The notes under the pieces: generated by a model | Told to the model about the DNA's origin: nothing | Seen by the model: only the letters and a program-made list of their open reading frames with translations | The model's database searches: none | NCBI GenBank assembly: GCA_009780345.1 | Contig: WRAG01000009.1 | Location: forward strand, 1-64,000 | DNA length: 64,000 nt | DNA from: Oscillospiraceae bacterium | GTDB lineage: Bacteria > Bacillota > Clostridia > Monoglobales > WRAG01 | Reading direction: 5' to 3' | Part shown: positions 49,288-59,852 of the stretch, in pieces | How the letters are laid out: every line of letters begins with the position of its first letter | Numbering within the stretch: the stretch's first letter is position 1 | Position numbers and translations under genes: made by a program

Positions 49288-50181
49288 ATGAAAAAACTAA
49301 TTGCGATTTTAATTGTGGCAGTGTTTATCGTCAGCGTTACGGCGATTGCCGCAGACTATCCGCGAATAAGGGTTGACGGCGAATTTGTTTATATTTACGC
49401 TGACGATCAACCGCCTGTAATTGTCGATGGCAGAACGCTCGTGCCGCTCCGTGCGGTTATGGAAGCGTTGGGATTTCGTGTTGAATGGGAACAACCGCCT
49501 CTTAATCGGGCGCGGCTTACAAAACCGGATTTCAGTATTACTGTTACAATCGGCAGGGATACTATGTCTGTGAATAGCGAGAGTATTCCGCTGGATGTAC
49601 CTGCTCAAATTATGAATAATCGGACAATGGTTCCGTTGCGGGCAATTTCCGAGGCGACAGGAATGGTTGTCGAGTGGGATGAACATTATAGGATTGCAGA
49701 TATATGGACAACGAGTTATGCAAGAACAAGGTCGAGCATTACGCTCACAAACGAACGAATTTCGGAACAAAAACTTACTGAATGGATAGCAGAGTATAGA
49801 GCGTTAGGTGGAGCGAATGATTTTGAGCTTGAAGTTGTAAGACTTGTAAATGTTGAACGTGCAAACTATGGCTTGCAACCGTTAGAAATATATGAACCGC
49901 TTATGATGGCGGCGAGATTTAAGTCACAGGAAATGGTTGACTTGGGATATTTCGGTCACGACAGTCCGGTTTATGGTAGTTTTCAATGGATTCCATCATT
50001 GTTTGGAGTATTGGCTCGTAGTGAAAACTTGGCGAGCGGGCATGGAAATCCACAAAGAGTAGTAAATGGTTGGATGAATTCTCCTGCTGGTCACGGGGTT
50101 AATATTGTGGGAGAAAATGATACCATTATAGGTATAGGCAGAGTTGGAGGATTAACAACACTTATGGTAGGCACGAATTAA
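49288..50181 (+). CDS. Copper amine oxidase N-domain + CAP-domain secreted protein
   Basis: VDGRTLVPLRAVMEALGF/ NNRTMVPLRAISEATG repeats; CAP motifs LVNVERANYGLQPL, SENLASGH, GWMNSPAGHGVN. Confidence 0.9.
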   Translation: MKKLIAILIVAVFIVSVTAIAADYPRIRVDGEFVYIYADDQPPVIVDGRTLVPLRAVMEALGFRVEWEQPPLNRARLTKPDFSITVTIGRDTMSVNSESIPLDVPAQIMNNRTMVPLRAISEATGMVVEWDEHYRIADIWTTSYARTRSSITLTNERISEQKLTEWIAEYRALGGANDFELEVVRLVNVERANYGLQPLEIYEPLMMAARFKSQEMVDLGYFGHDSPVYGSFQWIPSLFGVLARSENLASGHGNPQRVVNGWMNSPAGHGVNIVGENDTIIGIGRVGGLTTLMVGTN

Positions 50182-50198
50182 ATTTAATAATTCAAAAT

Positions 50199-50233
50199 AA
50201 AAAATGACTTTTCAAATGAAAGGTCATTTTTTT
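50199..50233 (+). terminator. Intrinsic terminator in the leader of the Cna-B adhesin gene
   Basis: AAAATGACTTTtcaaatgAAAGGTCATTTTTTT. Confidence 0.75.
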
Positions 50234-50267
50234 GTATCAAAAATTAAAAAACAAGGAGAAAATTTTT

Positions 50268-53200
50268 ATGAAAACAATTAAAACTCAGTACAAAAAAGGA
50301 GTAGCAATACTTCTCACATTTATTATGTTGGCGGGAGTGATGTTGCCTGTAGGCGCAACATTAGAAACAGAGGATATTATTCCTTTTTCCGGGTCATTAG
50401 CAGGGCGGTCAGTAAATTTTGGATTTAATACTGAACCCGTGTGGACCGGTGCACGATTGACGGTTAACGATGTATCAGTAGGAACATTCCGTTATTCCGC
50501 GTGGTTAGACGGCGCGGAATACGAGGCTTACTGTATAAACCCCGATCGACCGGGACCGGAGGATGCCGGCGTACCGCCTTACGTTATAAGTCGTGCGCGA
50601 CCTGAATTATTACATATTCTGCGATTTGGTCATCCCAACAATTATAGGATGACACAGGCCGGAACGGGTTATTATTATCCCTCTGATTATGCTGCGTATA
50701 TGACAAGAACGGCTTCCGTTCTTGCAGCAGCGGGATCGGGAGCAGTTTTAGGCGGCGATACCACTTCGTTTATGTGGCAAGTTGTACATGGGCTTGCGCA
50801 CGGAACTTCATCGTGGCAAATAGAGGATGGGATGTTTTCGCCGGCAAGATGGGTACGAGTGAACGGTGTAGAAAATGCTGTGCAAATCGGAACAAATAAC
50901 GGCGATGGGATGATTGTTTCAGATGTTTTCAATATTACGAACAGTCATAACAACAATCCTGTAATGTTTCGTTGGTTGCCGGGAACTCCGACAGGAACTC
51001 AATTATTGGACACATATCACAACCATTTATCTACATATCCGAATTTGCCGTACAACAACGCATTTCATTCTATGGGATTCAGATTGGCGGTGCCGGATGG
51101 TGCTACTGTTGAAAATGCAGGCGTTGAAATTGTGGGGATCCACGACGCATATGCAGGACAAGCATGGAGCGCGCGGACAACATTGCAAGAAGATACATGG
51201 CAAGAAATGCTGTTTTACATCCCGGCGATGAGAGCAACGGCAACTATGACTCCACCTGAAGCTGGAGAACCCGGACAGTTTCGCATACTTAAAACAGATA
51301 TGCAAGGTGTTCCATTATCCGGCGCGGTATTTGAACTAACAGGGAACGATTCACAATTACCGTTGACTGTAACCGTTCCTGTAAATGGTTGGACTTCATC
51401 TGAATTTCCTATAGGAACAGTGATAACCGTTCGTGAAACTATACCACCCGCAAATCATTTGCTTGGCGCGAATCCTGTTCAAACGATTACAATAGGGCAG
51501 ACAGAAATTGTAACATTGACATTCCAAAATCCTGAAGTTCCGCCGGATTGTCCGCCGTGTCCCGATCGCCCTCCGTCAATTGTGCGGATTCAGAAAATCA
51601 ATGCGTTATCGAGAGAAAATATCCCCGGCGCGCTTATAAGACTTCGCGGGATTTCTTCTCATTCGATAGTTACAGGCGATGGTCAAATTTTATCATTAAA
51701 TACCACAGGTATTGACGTTTCACAGGTGCTTACCGCAGGCGCAACAATCGCGCCCGGCGAAATAACAAGCGTTGTAACCGATGGAGTTTGGACAATATAT
51801 AATTTGCCTTATGGGGCGTTTTTTGTCGAGGAACTCCGCGCCCCGGAGCATTTCTCACTCCTTCCGGCAAATACAGGGCAAGCGTTTTGGCACTTGCCTC
51901 CGGATATAGGAATAGAAGCTGACGGAACACCGATTCTATGCCCTGAAACCGGAGCAATTTTGGACATTAATATAGAATATAGAATCATTGAGCATCCGCA
52001 ACACGGCTTGACAAACATGATCTTGAAAACATTCGAAAATTTTCCTTTCGGCATAATTGAGTTGGATAAAATTTGCGAAAAAACAAGGATGCCAATCCCC
52101 GGCGTTGTCTTCCAAATAGAAGGATATTTCCCTGAAAGTAATCAACAAGGAATTCCGACACAACGAATGGCTACAACCGATAGTCGAGGTAGGATTCGTT
52201 GGGAAGACTTGCCTGCCGGACTTTTTGCAATAACCGAACTGTCAAGCGCGCCCGGATGGATAAATTCCGGCGAAACCATAACAGTCCCACTGACATGGGG
52301 GCAGACGACAACCGTGGTTGTAACCAATACGCCGAAAAGTTCGCTCGAAGTTTTGAAAATATGCGGCGATACTTCCGCGCCACTTGCCGGGGCTATTTTT
52401 GAACTCCGAGATCCAACCACAGGCGAAAGATGGCAAGCGACATCGGGAGCAAATGGAATTGCTGTATTTGGCAGAGGCTCAAACGGCAATTATCTGTTGC
52501 CGAATCACGCCTACCAATTGACGGAACTCGTTGCGCCGGATGGCTTCGTACCGCTTGCGCGGTTGCACGAAATTGTGCTATCACCGGGCAATGATAATCG
52601 CATCACTGTCCGAAATTGGAGAAATCCGTCATTGACAATCGTTAAACGTGACCGGGATACACACGAAAGATTGCCCGGCGCAGTGTTCGAGGTGCAATTT
52701 GAAAACGGACAAACTGTTAGCGGTTCACCATTTACAACAGATAGCAACGGCGGAATCGTGTTGCCGTGGACTCTTTTAGAGGGCGATGAAGAAAGAACTC
52801 TATTGATTTCTGAGATTTCCGCGCCGTTTGGCTTCCATCTTGATGACCCGAATTGGCGATTGGTAACAATGCGGCAGGGTGAAAATAATGTTGTGACGTT
52901 TGAAAATACGAGAAAACCGACTATCACGATAATCAAACGGGATTCAAGAACAAACGCGCCAATCCCGAATACCGAATTTACTGTTGAAAAACTTGATAAT
53001 CCGGGACGCGGAATGTTGACCGGAAATCCGTTTCGAACTGATGAAAACGGAAAAATCGTGATTCCATATCAGCACGAAGGAATTTTCAGAATAATTGAAA
53101 AGCGCGCAGGACGGCATTATTGGTTAGACTCGAATGAAGCCAATAGAACATGGACAATCGAATTGCGCGGTAACGAGGATTATGTGCTAAACGTGGAAAA

Positions 53201-55760
53201 CACGTTATTGCCGTCTCTTATTATCACAAAAATGAACGCGCTCAATAATCGCCCCGTGCCGTTCACGCATTTCCGCGTGGAATTTGAAGTGCCAAACTCA
53301 CCAAATGTTGAGTTGATTGGCAATTTTGTGACGGACGCGCGAGGACAAATTATATTGCCATTTGTACGACCGGGATGGTACAGATTAACAGAAACACGCG
53401 CAGGCGTTGGAATGTCATTGCCGTCAAATCCTGTTACGCGTGTATATCTTTCTCCCGGTCAAAATACATACTCGCTTTTGGATTTGATACCGAATTTGAT
53501 GGAACGAGATGCAGGGCGGCAAGTTTCTGTTTCTACTTCTTCCACTAACTCGTCAAATCCGATCGATGGAAATGATGATAATAACGCTGACAACGCTGAC
53601 AATGATTTGCCGCCAAGTGATGATGACAATAATGGTGGTAACGGCAATTTGGAAGATTCAGAAACACCATCGAATCCATCTAACCCATCATCAAACGGTA
53701 TAACTGTTACAGATGGTGACGATTGGCTTACAGGCGAAAATATATGGAATTTTCCGCTGAATTCAATCGTTGTAAAAAAATCGTGCGCGAATACCGGAAC
53801 AATGTTAAGCGGCGCGACATTTGAATTACGCCGTGTGACCGGAGGACTTTCGGGAACAAGCGGAACACTTGTCGGCACTTATACCACAGGAGCGTCAGGG
53901 ATCATCGTAATCACGGGTTTAGAGCCGGGCGGCTGGATAATCGAAGAAACAATTCCACCGAATTCGTTCACGTTGGCTGAAAACAACATCCAACAAGCGT
54001 GGCTTGCGCCTGACCAAACTAGCATTGTAGAGTTAAACTTCCGCAATGTTCCTTATGGCTCGTTGCTCATCGTGAAAACGAATAGTACAAACGGTCGCGG
54101 GTTGGCAAACGCGCGATTCCGCGTAACTTACGCTGACGGAACGCTTGTCGGCAACGCAAACGGAATTTTTACGACTTCGTCAAACGGCGAAATCTTAATT
54201 CCGAATATAGCACCGGGAAGTTCGCTTGTGGTGACCGAAATTGCCAGTCCACCGGGATTCAAGCTTGATAGTACACCGCAGACAATTCAAATCGGCAGCA
54301 CAGGCAGAACATATCGATTGGAGTTTCAAAACACTCCGATTCCGAGAATGCCAAGCCTCACGATTTTAAAGATATGTTCCGAAAGCCGCCGACCGCTCCA
54401 AAATGTGCATTTTGAAATTAGCACGATTGATGGAACGCGACTCCGTAATCCACGCACAGGAATGTTTGAATTTATTACCGATAGAAACGGTTTGATTTAC
54501 TTGCCGGAGATTGAGGATGGCAGAACATATTTTTTAAGGGAAACGCGAAGTTTGCCTGGGTTTATGATTGACCAAGAACTTATTCCGTTTTCAGTTGACG
54601 CGCGAGTTCGAAGACAAGAAAATATTTTGGTGGTAGAAAACACTCCGATTGCGTCACTCAGATTATTGAAACGATGCTCTGTCACTCAACGCCCGATTTT
54701 CAACACGGAATTTATGATTTTCGACAGTAATAACAGAGTAATCGGCGTATTTACAACTGATAATCGCGGCATGATTGAGGCTGACTTTGCGCCTCAACGC
54801 GTGACGATTCGTGAAACCCGTGCTGCGGAAGGTTTCTCTCTTGACAATATGCCGCGAACTGTTGATTTAATCGCGGGACGAACTGTGGATGTAGTTTGGG
54901 ATAATGCTCCGGTTCAAGGTCAGATTATAATCACCAAACGGTCAAGTCAGTATAATCCAATGACTAATCTTCCGGCAGGTTCGTTGCTCGAAGGCGCGGC
55001 ATTCGAAGTTTTAGACCGCGCCGGAAATATAGTTGATAGAATGGTATCTGACTCACGCGGAATCGCGGCGTCAAGACCATTACCACCATCGCTCTATAGA
55101 ATTCGAGAGGTATCTGCTCCGAGATTTTATCAATTAAGTGATAGAATCATATATGCGGAAATCCGCAGGGACGGCGATATAGTTCGGTTTGAAGTGTTGA
55201 ATGATAATGTTAGATTGGGTACGACTATTCAGAAGAAAGGACATCGGCAAGCATTTGCAGGACAGCAAATCCGATACGATTTGTATGACATCAGAAATAT
55301 ATCAACTGCGCCGTTGCAGAACTTCTATGTTTACGACCGTATTCCGACAGATGCGGTAAGAATTGACAGATTATTCACCGGAACATGGAATCAGCGCGTT
55401 ATTTATACCGTCAGCTTTAGAACTAACCACCGATACTACAGGGTTTTGCGTGATAATTTGCATAATAATATCAATTATGAAATATGCTTGAATCCGCAGA
55501 CACTTGGGCTTGCGTATGGCGAGTATGTTACCGATATACGATTCGAATTCGGCACGGTTCAGCCGGGGTTTGCCAATGTGGAGAATATAATCATACTTTG
55601 TACTGTGCTTCCGAATTTGCCTGCGGGATATAACTTTACAAATCGTGCAATGGTAGGAGGTCAGTACGGCGGCGAATGGATTTTGGAAAGATCAAGTTGG
55701 GTAACGATTATACAGCCGCCCTTTATTCCAAACAGACCATTACCGCAAACAGGATTTTAA
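50268..55760 (+). CDS. Giant Cna-B/SpaA repeat surface protein ending in LPQTGF
   Basis: Signal peptide; thioester-like YCINPDRPGP; 12 Cna-B repeats (LxIxKxxxxxxxPxxxxxFxV); ends RPLPQTGF*. Confidence 0.92.
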   Translation: MKTIKTQYKKGVAILLTFIMLAGVMLPVGATLETEDIIPFSGSLAGRSVNFGFNTEPVWTGARLTVNDVSVGTFRYSAWLDGAEYEAYCINPDRPGPEDAGVPPYVISRARPELLHILRFGHPNNYRMTQAGTGYYYPSDYAAYMTRTASVLAAAGSGAVLGGDTTSFMWQVVHGLAHGTSSWQIEDGMFSPARWVRVNGVENAVQIGTNNGDGMIVSDVFNITNSHNNNPVMFRWLPGTPTGTQLLDTYHNHLSTYPNLPYNNAFHSMGFRLAVPDGATVENAGVEIVGIHDAYAGQAWSARTTLQEDTWQEMLFYIPAMRATATMTPPEAGEPGQFRILKTDMQGVPLSGAVFELTGNDSQLPLTVTVPVNGWTSSEFPIGTVITVRETIPPANHLLGANPVQTITIGQTEIVTLTFQNPEVPPDCPPCPDRPPSIVRIQKINALSRENIPGALIRLRGISSHSIVTGDGQILSLNTTGIDVSQVLTAGATIAPGEITSVVTDGVWTIYNLPYGAFFVEELRAPEHFSLLPANTGQAFWHLPPDIGIEADGTPILCPETGAILDINIEYRIIEHPQHGLTNMILKTFENFPFGIIELDKICEKTRMPIPGVVFQIEGYFPESNQQGIPTQRMATTDSRGRIRWEDLPAGLFAITELSSAPGWINSGETITVPLTWGQTTTVVVTNTPKSSLEVLKICGDTSAPLAGAIFELRDPTTGERWQATSGANGIAVFGRGSNGNYLLPNHAYQLTELVAPDGFVPLARLHEIVLSPGNDNRITVRNWRNPSLTIVKRDRDTHERLPGAVFEVQFENGQTVSGSPFTTDSNGGIVLPWTLLEGDEERTLLISEISAPFGFHLDDPNWRLVTMRQGENNVVTFENTRKPTITIIKRDSRTNAPIPNTEFTVEKLDNPGRGMLTGNPFRTDENGKIVIPYQHEGIFRIIEKRAGRHYWLDSNEANRTWTIELRGNEDYVLNVENTLLPSLIITKMNALNNRPVPFTHFRVEFEVPNSPNVELIGNFVTDARGQIILPFVRPGWYRLTETRAGVGMSLPSNPVTRVYLSPGQNTYSLLDLIPNLMERDAGRQVSVSTSSTNSSNPIDGNDDNNADNADNDLPPSDDDNNGGNGNLEDSETPSNPSNPSSNGITVTDGDDWLTGENIWNFPLNSIVVKKSCANTGTMLSGATFELRRVTGGLSGTSGTLVGTYTTGASGIIVITGLEPGGWIIEETIPPNSFTLAENNIQQAWLAPDQTSIVELNFRNVPYGSLLIVKTNSTNGRGLANARFRVTYADGTLVGNANGIFTTSSNGEILIPNIAPGSSLVVTEIASPPGFKLDSTPQTIQIGSTGRTYRLEFQNTPIPRMPSLTILKICSESRRPLQNVHFEISTIDGTRLRNPRTGMFEFITDRNGLIYLPEIEDGRTYFLRETRSLPGFMIDQELIPFSVDARVRRQENILVVENTPIASLRLLKRCSVTQRPIFNTEFMIFDSNNRVIGVFTTDNRGMIEADFAPQRVTIRETRAAEGFSLDNMPRTVDLIAGRTVDVVWDNAPVQGQIIITKRSSQYNPMTNLPAGSLLEGAAFEVLDRAGNIVDRMVSDSRGIAASRPLPPSLYRIREVSAPRFYQLSDRIIYAEIRRDGDIVRFEVLNDNVRLGTTIQKKGHRQAFAGQQIRYDLYDIRNISTAPLQNFYVYDRIPTDAVRIDRLFTGTWNQRVIYTVSFRTNHRYYRVLRDNLHNNINYEICLNPQTLGLAYGEYVTDIRFEFGTVQPGFANVENIIILCTVLPNLPAGYNFTNRAMVGGQYGGEWILERSSWVTIIQPPFIPNRPLPQTGF

Positions 55761-55772
55761 TATAAGTGATGC

Positions 55773-55802
55773 AGAGCCTTCGTCAAGCGAAGGCTCTTTT
55801 TT
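55773..55802 (+). terminator. Intrinsic terminator in the leader of the DUF3852 gene
   Basis: AGAGCCTTCGtcaagCGAAGGCTCTTTTTT. Confidence 0.85.
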
Positions 55803-55827
55803 ACTTTCAGAAAGAGGGATAAATTAT

Positions 55828-56160
55828 ATGAGAAAAAAGAAAATTTTTGCAACGCTTGGTATTATCGCAATTTTAACACTAATTCTCGTACCAACAACAT
55901 TTGCGAATCCGGATGTGTCCGGTGCGATTGAATCGACATGGAACGCAACACAATCACAAATCAGGTCGGTTGTGGATCGTGTTATATTCCCAATATTAAG
56001 CGTAATATTAGCGATCGCGTTTTTTGTTAAGTTGGGGATGGCGTATTTTGATTATCGTAAACACGGACAATTCGAATGGACTGCGCCGGCGATACTGTTT
56101 GCGTGTTTAATATTTGTGCTTACCGCTCCCAATTTTTTGTGGGGAATTATCGGGATGTAA
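55828..56160 (+). CDS. DUF3852-like (VirB2/Maff2-type) conjugation membrane protein
   Basis: Signal peptide, two TMs, DYRKHGQFEWTAPAILFACLIFVLTAPNFLWGIIG. Confidence 0.75.
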   Translation: MRKKKIFATLGIIAILTLILVPTTFANPDVSGAIESTWNATQSQIRSVVDRVIFPILSVILAIAFFVKLGMAYFDYRKHGQFEWTAPAILFACLIFVLTAPNFLWGIIGM

Positions 56161-56211
56161 TAAAAATAAGGCGAACATAGGCGGCGGAAAACCGCCGCTC
56201 AAATCTGTCAT

Positions 56212-57204
56212 ATGGAGGTGAAAATATTGTTAACAGTATTAGCAGAAAACAAAAATCACAGTAATATCAGGGCAATCCTTGATTTTCCTGCTTCTGACGG
56301 TAAAATTGCGGAGTTCCGTAAGGAATTGGACATTGAATCAGATGCTGAAATTAGCATAAGATATGCGGGAACAGGAAATACACTTGGGTTAGATGCTATC
56401 CTTTTAGGTCAGAATGATGCGAAAAAAATGGTTTTGGACGAATTAAATCTCTTATCTTACTTGTTGGATCGGATGGACGAAGAACAACTTGAGTCGTTCG
56501 ATGAAACCATGAGTGAATATACAATTGATTCTTTCGATTTAAGCACCTCGTCTATTTTTGAAACGGCGTATGGGATTATTTATTTAGAAGATGAAGAATA
56601 TTCCAACGAAGATTACGACCGTAATAAAGTTTTAGAATTACTTTCCGCCGAGCGTGAACTGCTGAAACCATATCCGGAAATGAACAAAGATGTGTTTTGG
56701 CAAATGATTACCGATGCGCGGGAACAATGCGGCGGTGACTTTGGAATAATGGAATTATCTTTAACTGAAGAACTATCACGTATGAGTCCTCAAGATATTA
56801 TACTTTACAGAGACATCAAAGATGAATATGCTGAACTTGCGGACACCAATGGTATTATTAAAATTGCCTACGATTTGAATAAAGGAATGTTGACTGATAA
56901 TGGTTTTACAAATTTCCGATGTTGGTTGATTTCACAGGGTAGAGAGGTATATATGAGTACATTGGAAAACCCTGATATTTCTTTCTTAAAAGATTTAAAG
57001 CCTGTCGAACAAAGTTTTTATCAATGGGAAACTTTCGGCTATGCTGCGGGTTACGCCTATGAGATAAAGACAGGTGATGAACTATATGACCAAGAGCCGA
57101 TAATAACACAGGAACAGAAAGATGAAATCGCCGCTGAAGTCATGTGTGGCGGCAGTAGTCAAGAACAAACGGGCGGCGACTCACAGTTTGAACAAACTAT
57201 GTAA
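56212..57204 (+). CDS. DUF4240-like protein
   Basis: FWQMITDAREQCGGDFGIMELSLTEELSRMSPQDIILY...NFRCWLISQGREVYMSTLENPD. Confidence 0.65.
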   Translation: MEVKILLTVLAENKNHSNIRAILDFPASDGKIAEFRKELDIESDAEISIRYAGTGNTLGLDAILLGQNDAKKMVLDELNLLSYLLDRMDEEQLESFDETMSEYTIDSFDLSTSSIFETAYGIIYLEDEEYSNEDYDRNKVLELLSAERELLKPYPEMNKDVFWQMITDAREQCGGDFGIMELSLTEELSRMSPQDIILYRDIKDEYAELADTNGIIKIAYDLNKGMLTDNGFTNFRCWLISQGREVYMSTLENPDISFLKDLKPVEQSFYQWETFGYAAGYAYEIKTGDELYDQEPIITQEQKDEIAAEVMCGGSSQEQTGGDSQFEQTM

Positions 57205-57244
57205 TAATAAATAAATTATAGGTTAAAGAGGGTGACTATACTAA

Positions 57245-58111
57245 ATGTTTCTATTTGATTGGATAGCAGGCAACGTCATGCAAGAAATTCTCAATTGGTT
57301 TTTTGCGCGAATATTTGAGTTTTTATCTACATTTTTCAGCTATATAAACTATATGGGCGCAGAAATATTTGACCTTCCGTGGATTCAAACGGTAACCACG
57401 TTTTTCTCATATTTCGGTTGGGCGTTATTCGGCGTAGGTATGATTGTGGCTATTTTCGACTGCGCAATCGAATCTCAAAACGGACGCATAACCATACGCG
57501 AAACCGCGCTTAACATACTAAAAGGCTTTATAGCTTGCGGTATATTTACAACCGTTCCTATTGCGCTTTACAGACTTGCTGTGTCTTTGCAGTTAATATT
57601 CGCATTTGATTTAATCGGCGTGTTTGAAGCGGAAATTAATAATGTTGGTTCAATGGCGACACATCTTCTGCAAGGTGATTTTTTCTTGAATTTAGGATTA
57701 TATACCTTATTTATGATGATTGTAATCGGATATTGTGTTATTAAAGTTTTTTTCGCGAACATCAAACGCGGCGGGATATTGCTAACCTCAATAGCTATCG
57801 GAAGTTTGTATATGTTCAGCGTTCCGCGCGGATACACTGACGGATTTATGACATGGTGCAAGCAAGTAATCGGGCTATGCTTCATGGCGTTTATGCAAAC
57901 TACTTTACTGATTGCAGGGTTAGTAACGTCGTACACCAATATCTTACTTGGGATTGGCATTATGTTGGCAAGCAGTGAAGTTCCGCGGATTGCCGGGCAG
58001 TTCGGATTGGATACATCAACACGTTGTAATCCGATGGGTGCAGTTTTTGCTGCGCAAAGTGTGATAAATGTTACAAAATCATTAGCTGCAAAATCTGCAG
58101 GAGCAAAGTAA
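57245..58111 (+). CDS. VirB6/TrbL-like conjugal transfer membrane protein
   Basis: Multi-TM protein between DUF3852 and PrgI-like genes. Confidence 0.75.
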   Translation: MFLFDWIAGNVMQEILNWFFARIFEFLSTFFSYINYMGAEIFDLPWIQTVTTFFSYFGWALFGVGMIVAIFDCAIESQNGRITIRETALNILKGFIACGIFTTVPIALYRLAVSLQLIFAFDLIGVFEAEINNVGSMATHLLQGDFFLNLGLYTLFMMIVIGYCVIKVFFANIKRGGILLTSIAIGSLYMFSVPRGYTDGFMTWCKQVIGLCFMAFMQTTLLIAGLVTSYTNILLGIGIMLASSEVPRIAGQFGLDTSTRCNPMGAVFAAQSVINVTKSLAAKSAGAK

Positions 58112-58132
58112 CAAACCAAAGGGGGAACAAAA

Positions 58133-58402
58133 ATGCAAACATACATATATCCTGATAATTTAAACGCGAAAGCGACATTGTGGATGTGGCGACTTCGTGA
58201 CATGGGAATTATTGCGTCAGGCATTATTATATCAGCAATTTCAATTGCCACAATTCAATTTATACTGCCGTTGGTTTTGGTATGTGCCTATGCTTTTTTA
58301 GCGATCCAGTTGGACGATGTTTCAATAAAGGATTACATTGCATGGGCGTGGCGATATCTTATCAGCGGTCAACAATACTATGAGTGGGGTGATTCAGCAT
58401 GA
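58133..58402 (+). CDS. PrgI/VirB3-like conjugal transfer protein
   Basis: 89 aa, two TMs, upstream of VirB4. Confidence 0.65.
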   Translation: MQTYIYPDNLNAKATLWMWRLRDMGIIASGIIISAISIATIQFILPLVLVCAYAFLAIQLDDVSIKDYIAWAWRYLISGQQYYEWGDSA

Positions 58403-58995
58403 GCATATTTGATTTATCTAAAAATCAGAAAAGAAAATCCACGCGCCAACTTATAGGCGCGCGAAAAATTACAGACCAAAGCCTCGAAACATACAGTCAC
58501 GGCGAATTGGTCTTTTTTATTGTAAAACCTCATAACCTCGCGGTGTTATCTATGGAAAACATAAATTACCGACTTCACGCTATGACCACAATACTCAAGA
58601 GTTTCCCGACTCTTGAAATGTGCTGTATGAACAGCCGGGAAAGTTTCGAGGACAACAAGGCTTATTTGCATGAAAGAATTGAAGCCGAAGATGTGGAATC
58701 GGTAAAAGAATTATGTCGGCTTGATATTGAATATCTTGATAAAATTCAACTTGAAATGGCAACCGCGCGGGAGTTTGTGTTGATGTTGAGATTCCGCCGC
58801 GAGAAACCTGCAGAGATTATGAATCAAGTCAATCGGACTGAGAAATTGCTAAAAGAGCAGGGATTTGATATTCGGCGTGCCGTAAAAGCTGACATACAGC
58901 GTGTTATGGCGGTTTATTTCGAACAAAACATCACACACATGGAGTTTGACGATGTGGACGGCGTAAGGTTCGCGGGACATATTGAAAAAACTTAA
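58399..58995 (+). CDS. Conjugal transfer-associated hypothetical
   Basis: 4-nt overlap with the preceding gene; in the VirB operon. Confidence 0.65.
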   Translation: MSIFDLSKNQKRKSTRQLIGARKITDQSLETYSHGELVFFIVKPHNLAVLSMENINYRLHAMTTILKSFPTLEMCCMNSRESFEDNKAYLHERIEAEDVESVKELCRLDIEYLDKIQLEMATAREFVLMLRFRREKPAEIMNQVNRTEKLLKEQGFDIRRAVKADIQRVMAVYFEQNITHMEFDDVDGVRFAGHIEKT

Positions 58996-59002
58996 AATTT
59001 TA

Positions 59003-59031
59003 TAGACTTTTCAAAAGTGTTGTGGTACAAT
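59003..59031 (+). promoter_or_regulatory. Promoter TAGACT-17-TACAAT for fic
   Basis: 17 nt spacing; TTTATAGACTT identical to that upstream of the CAP gene. Confidence 0.5.
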
Positions 59032-59057
59032 AACAGGTAGGATGGAGGTGTTCGGGA

Positions 59058-59831
59058 ATGAATTTTAACCAGCTTTATGAAAAAAGAGAATATTATCAAA
59101 AATATAAACATTTGTTATCCGATGCGATTATCTCTAATTACGAAACAGCATTTGCAATCGAATATACTCATAACTCCACAGCGATTGAGGGGAATACGAT
59201 TTCGTTGGCGGAAACGAAATTATTGCTTGAAGATAAAGTGTCGGTTGGCGGCAAGGATATTCGTGAAATTTACGAAGTAATGAACCATAATAAAGCATTT
59301 GCTTATGTTCAAAGATGTATTGACGAAGGAAAACCGCTTGATGAAAATATTATTAAAGATATTCATAATATTTTAATGGAAAACATTATGGTAGGCGGGA
59401 TTTACAGAAATGTTGACGTTTATATATCCGGCGCTCAACACGTTCCGCCGCCCCCGCAAGAAATGTATGTGCAAATCAAAAACTTTTACTCGGATTTATC
59501 ACGGAAAAACGATTTGAATCCGCTTGAACTTGCAGCTTGGACACATGCGGAATTTGTAAAAATTCATCCTTTCGTTGATGGAAATGGTAGAACTTCAAGG
59601 CTTATTATGAATTATCAGTTAATGGCAAACGGATTTTTACCAGTTTCCATAGCAAAGGAAAATCGGCTGCTATATTTTGAAAAATTAGAGAATTACGCGA
59701 TAAATAATGATATAGAGTCATTTTCAGATTTTATTGCTGAACTTGAAGATGCAAGACTTGATAGGTATATAACCACCATTAATCAGGTGCAGGATACAAC
59801 TGAATGTAATGAATTTAAAATGGGACTTTAA
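59058..59831 (+). CDS. Fic-family AMPylase
   Basis: Fic motif HPFVDGNGRTSR; inhibitory-helix-like TAIEGN. Confidence 0.93.
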   Translation: MNFNQLYEKREYYQKYKHLLSDAIISNYETAFAIEYTHNSTAIEGNTISLAETKLLLEDKVSVGGKDIREIYEVMNHNKAFAYVQRCIDEGKPLDENIIKDIHNILMENIMVGGIYRNVDVYISGAQHVPPPPQEMYVQIKNFYSDLSRKNDLNPLELAAWTHAEFVKIHPFVDGNGRTSRLIMNYQLMANGFLPVSIAKENRLLYFEKLENYAINNDIESFSDFIAELEDARLDRYITTINQVQDTTECNEFKMGL

Positions 59832-59852
59832 ATAGATAATAAACAGAAAATC

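Noticed and set aside
53509-53703. 64-aa ORF in another frame across the Cna-B linker
   Set aside because: Arises from low-complexity Asn/Asp-rich coding; no SD.
31437-57244. 14-nt match GTGACTATACTAAA at 31437 and before the VirB6-like gene at 57231
   Set aside because: Too short and AT-biased; no extended similarity, so not claimed as attachment site or duplication.
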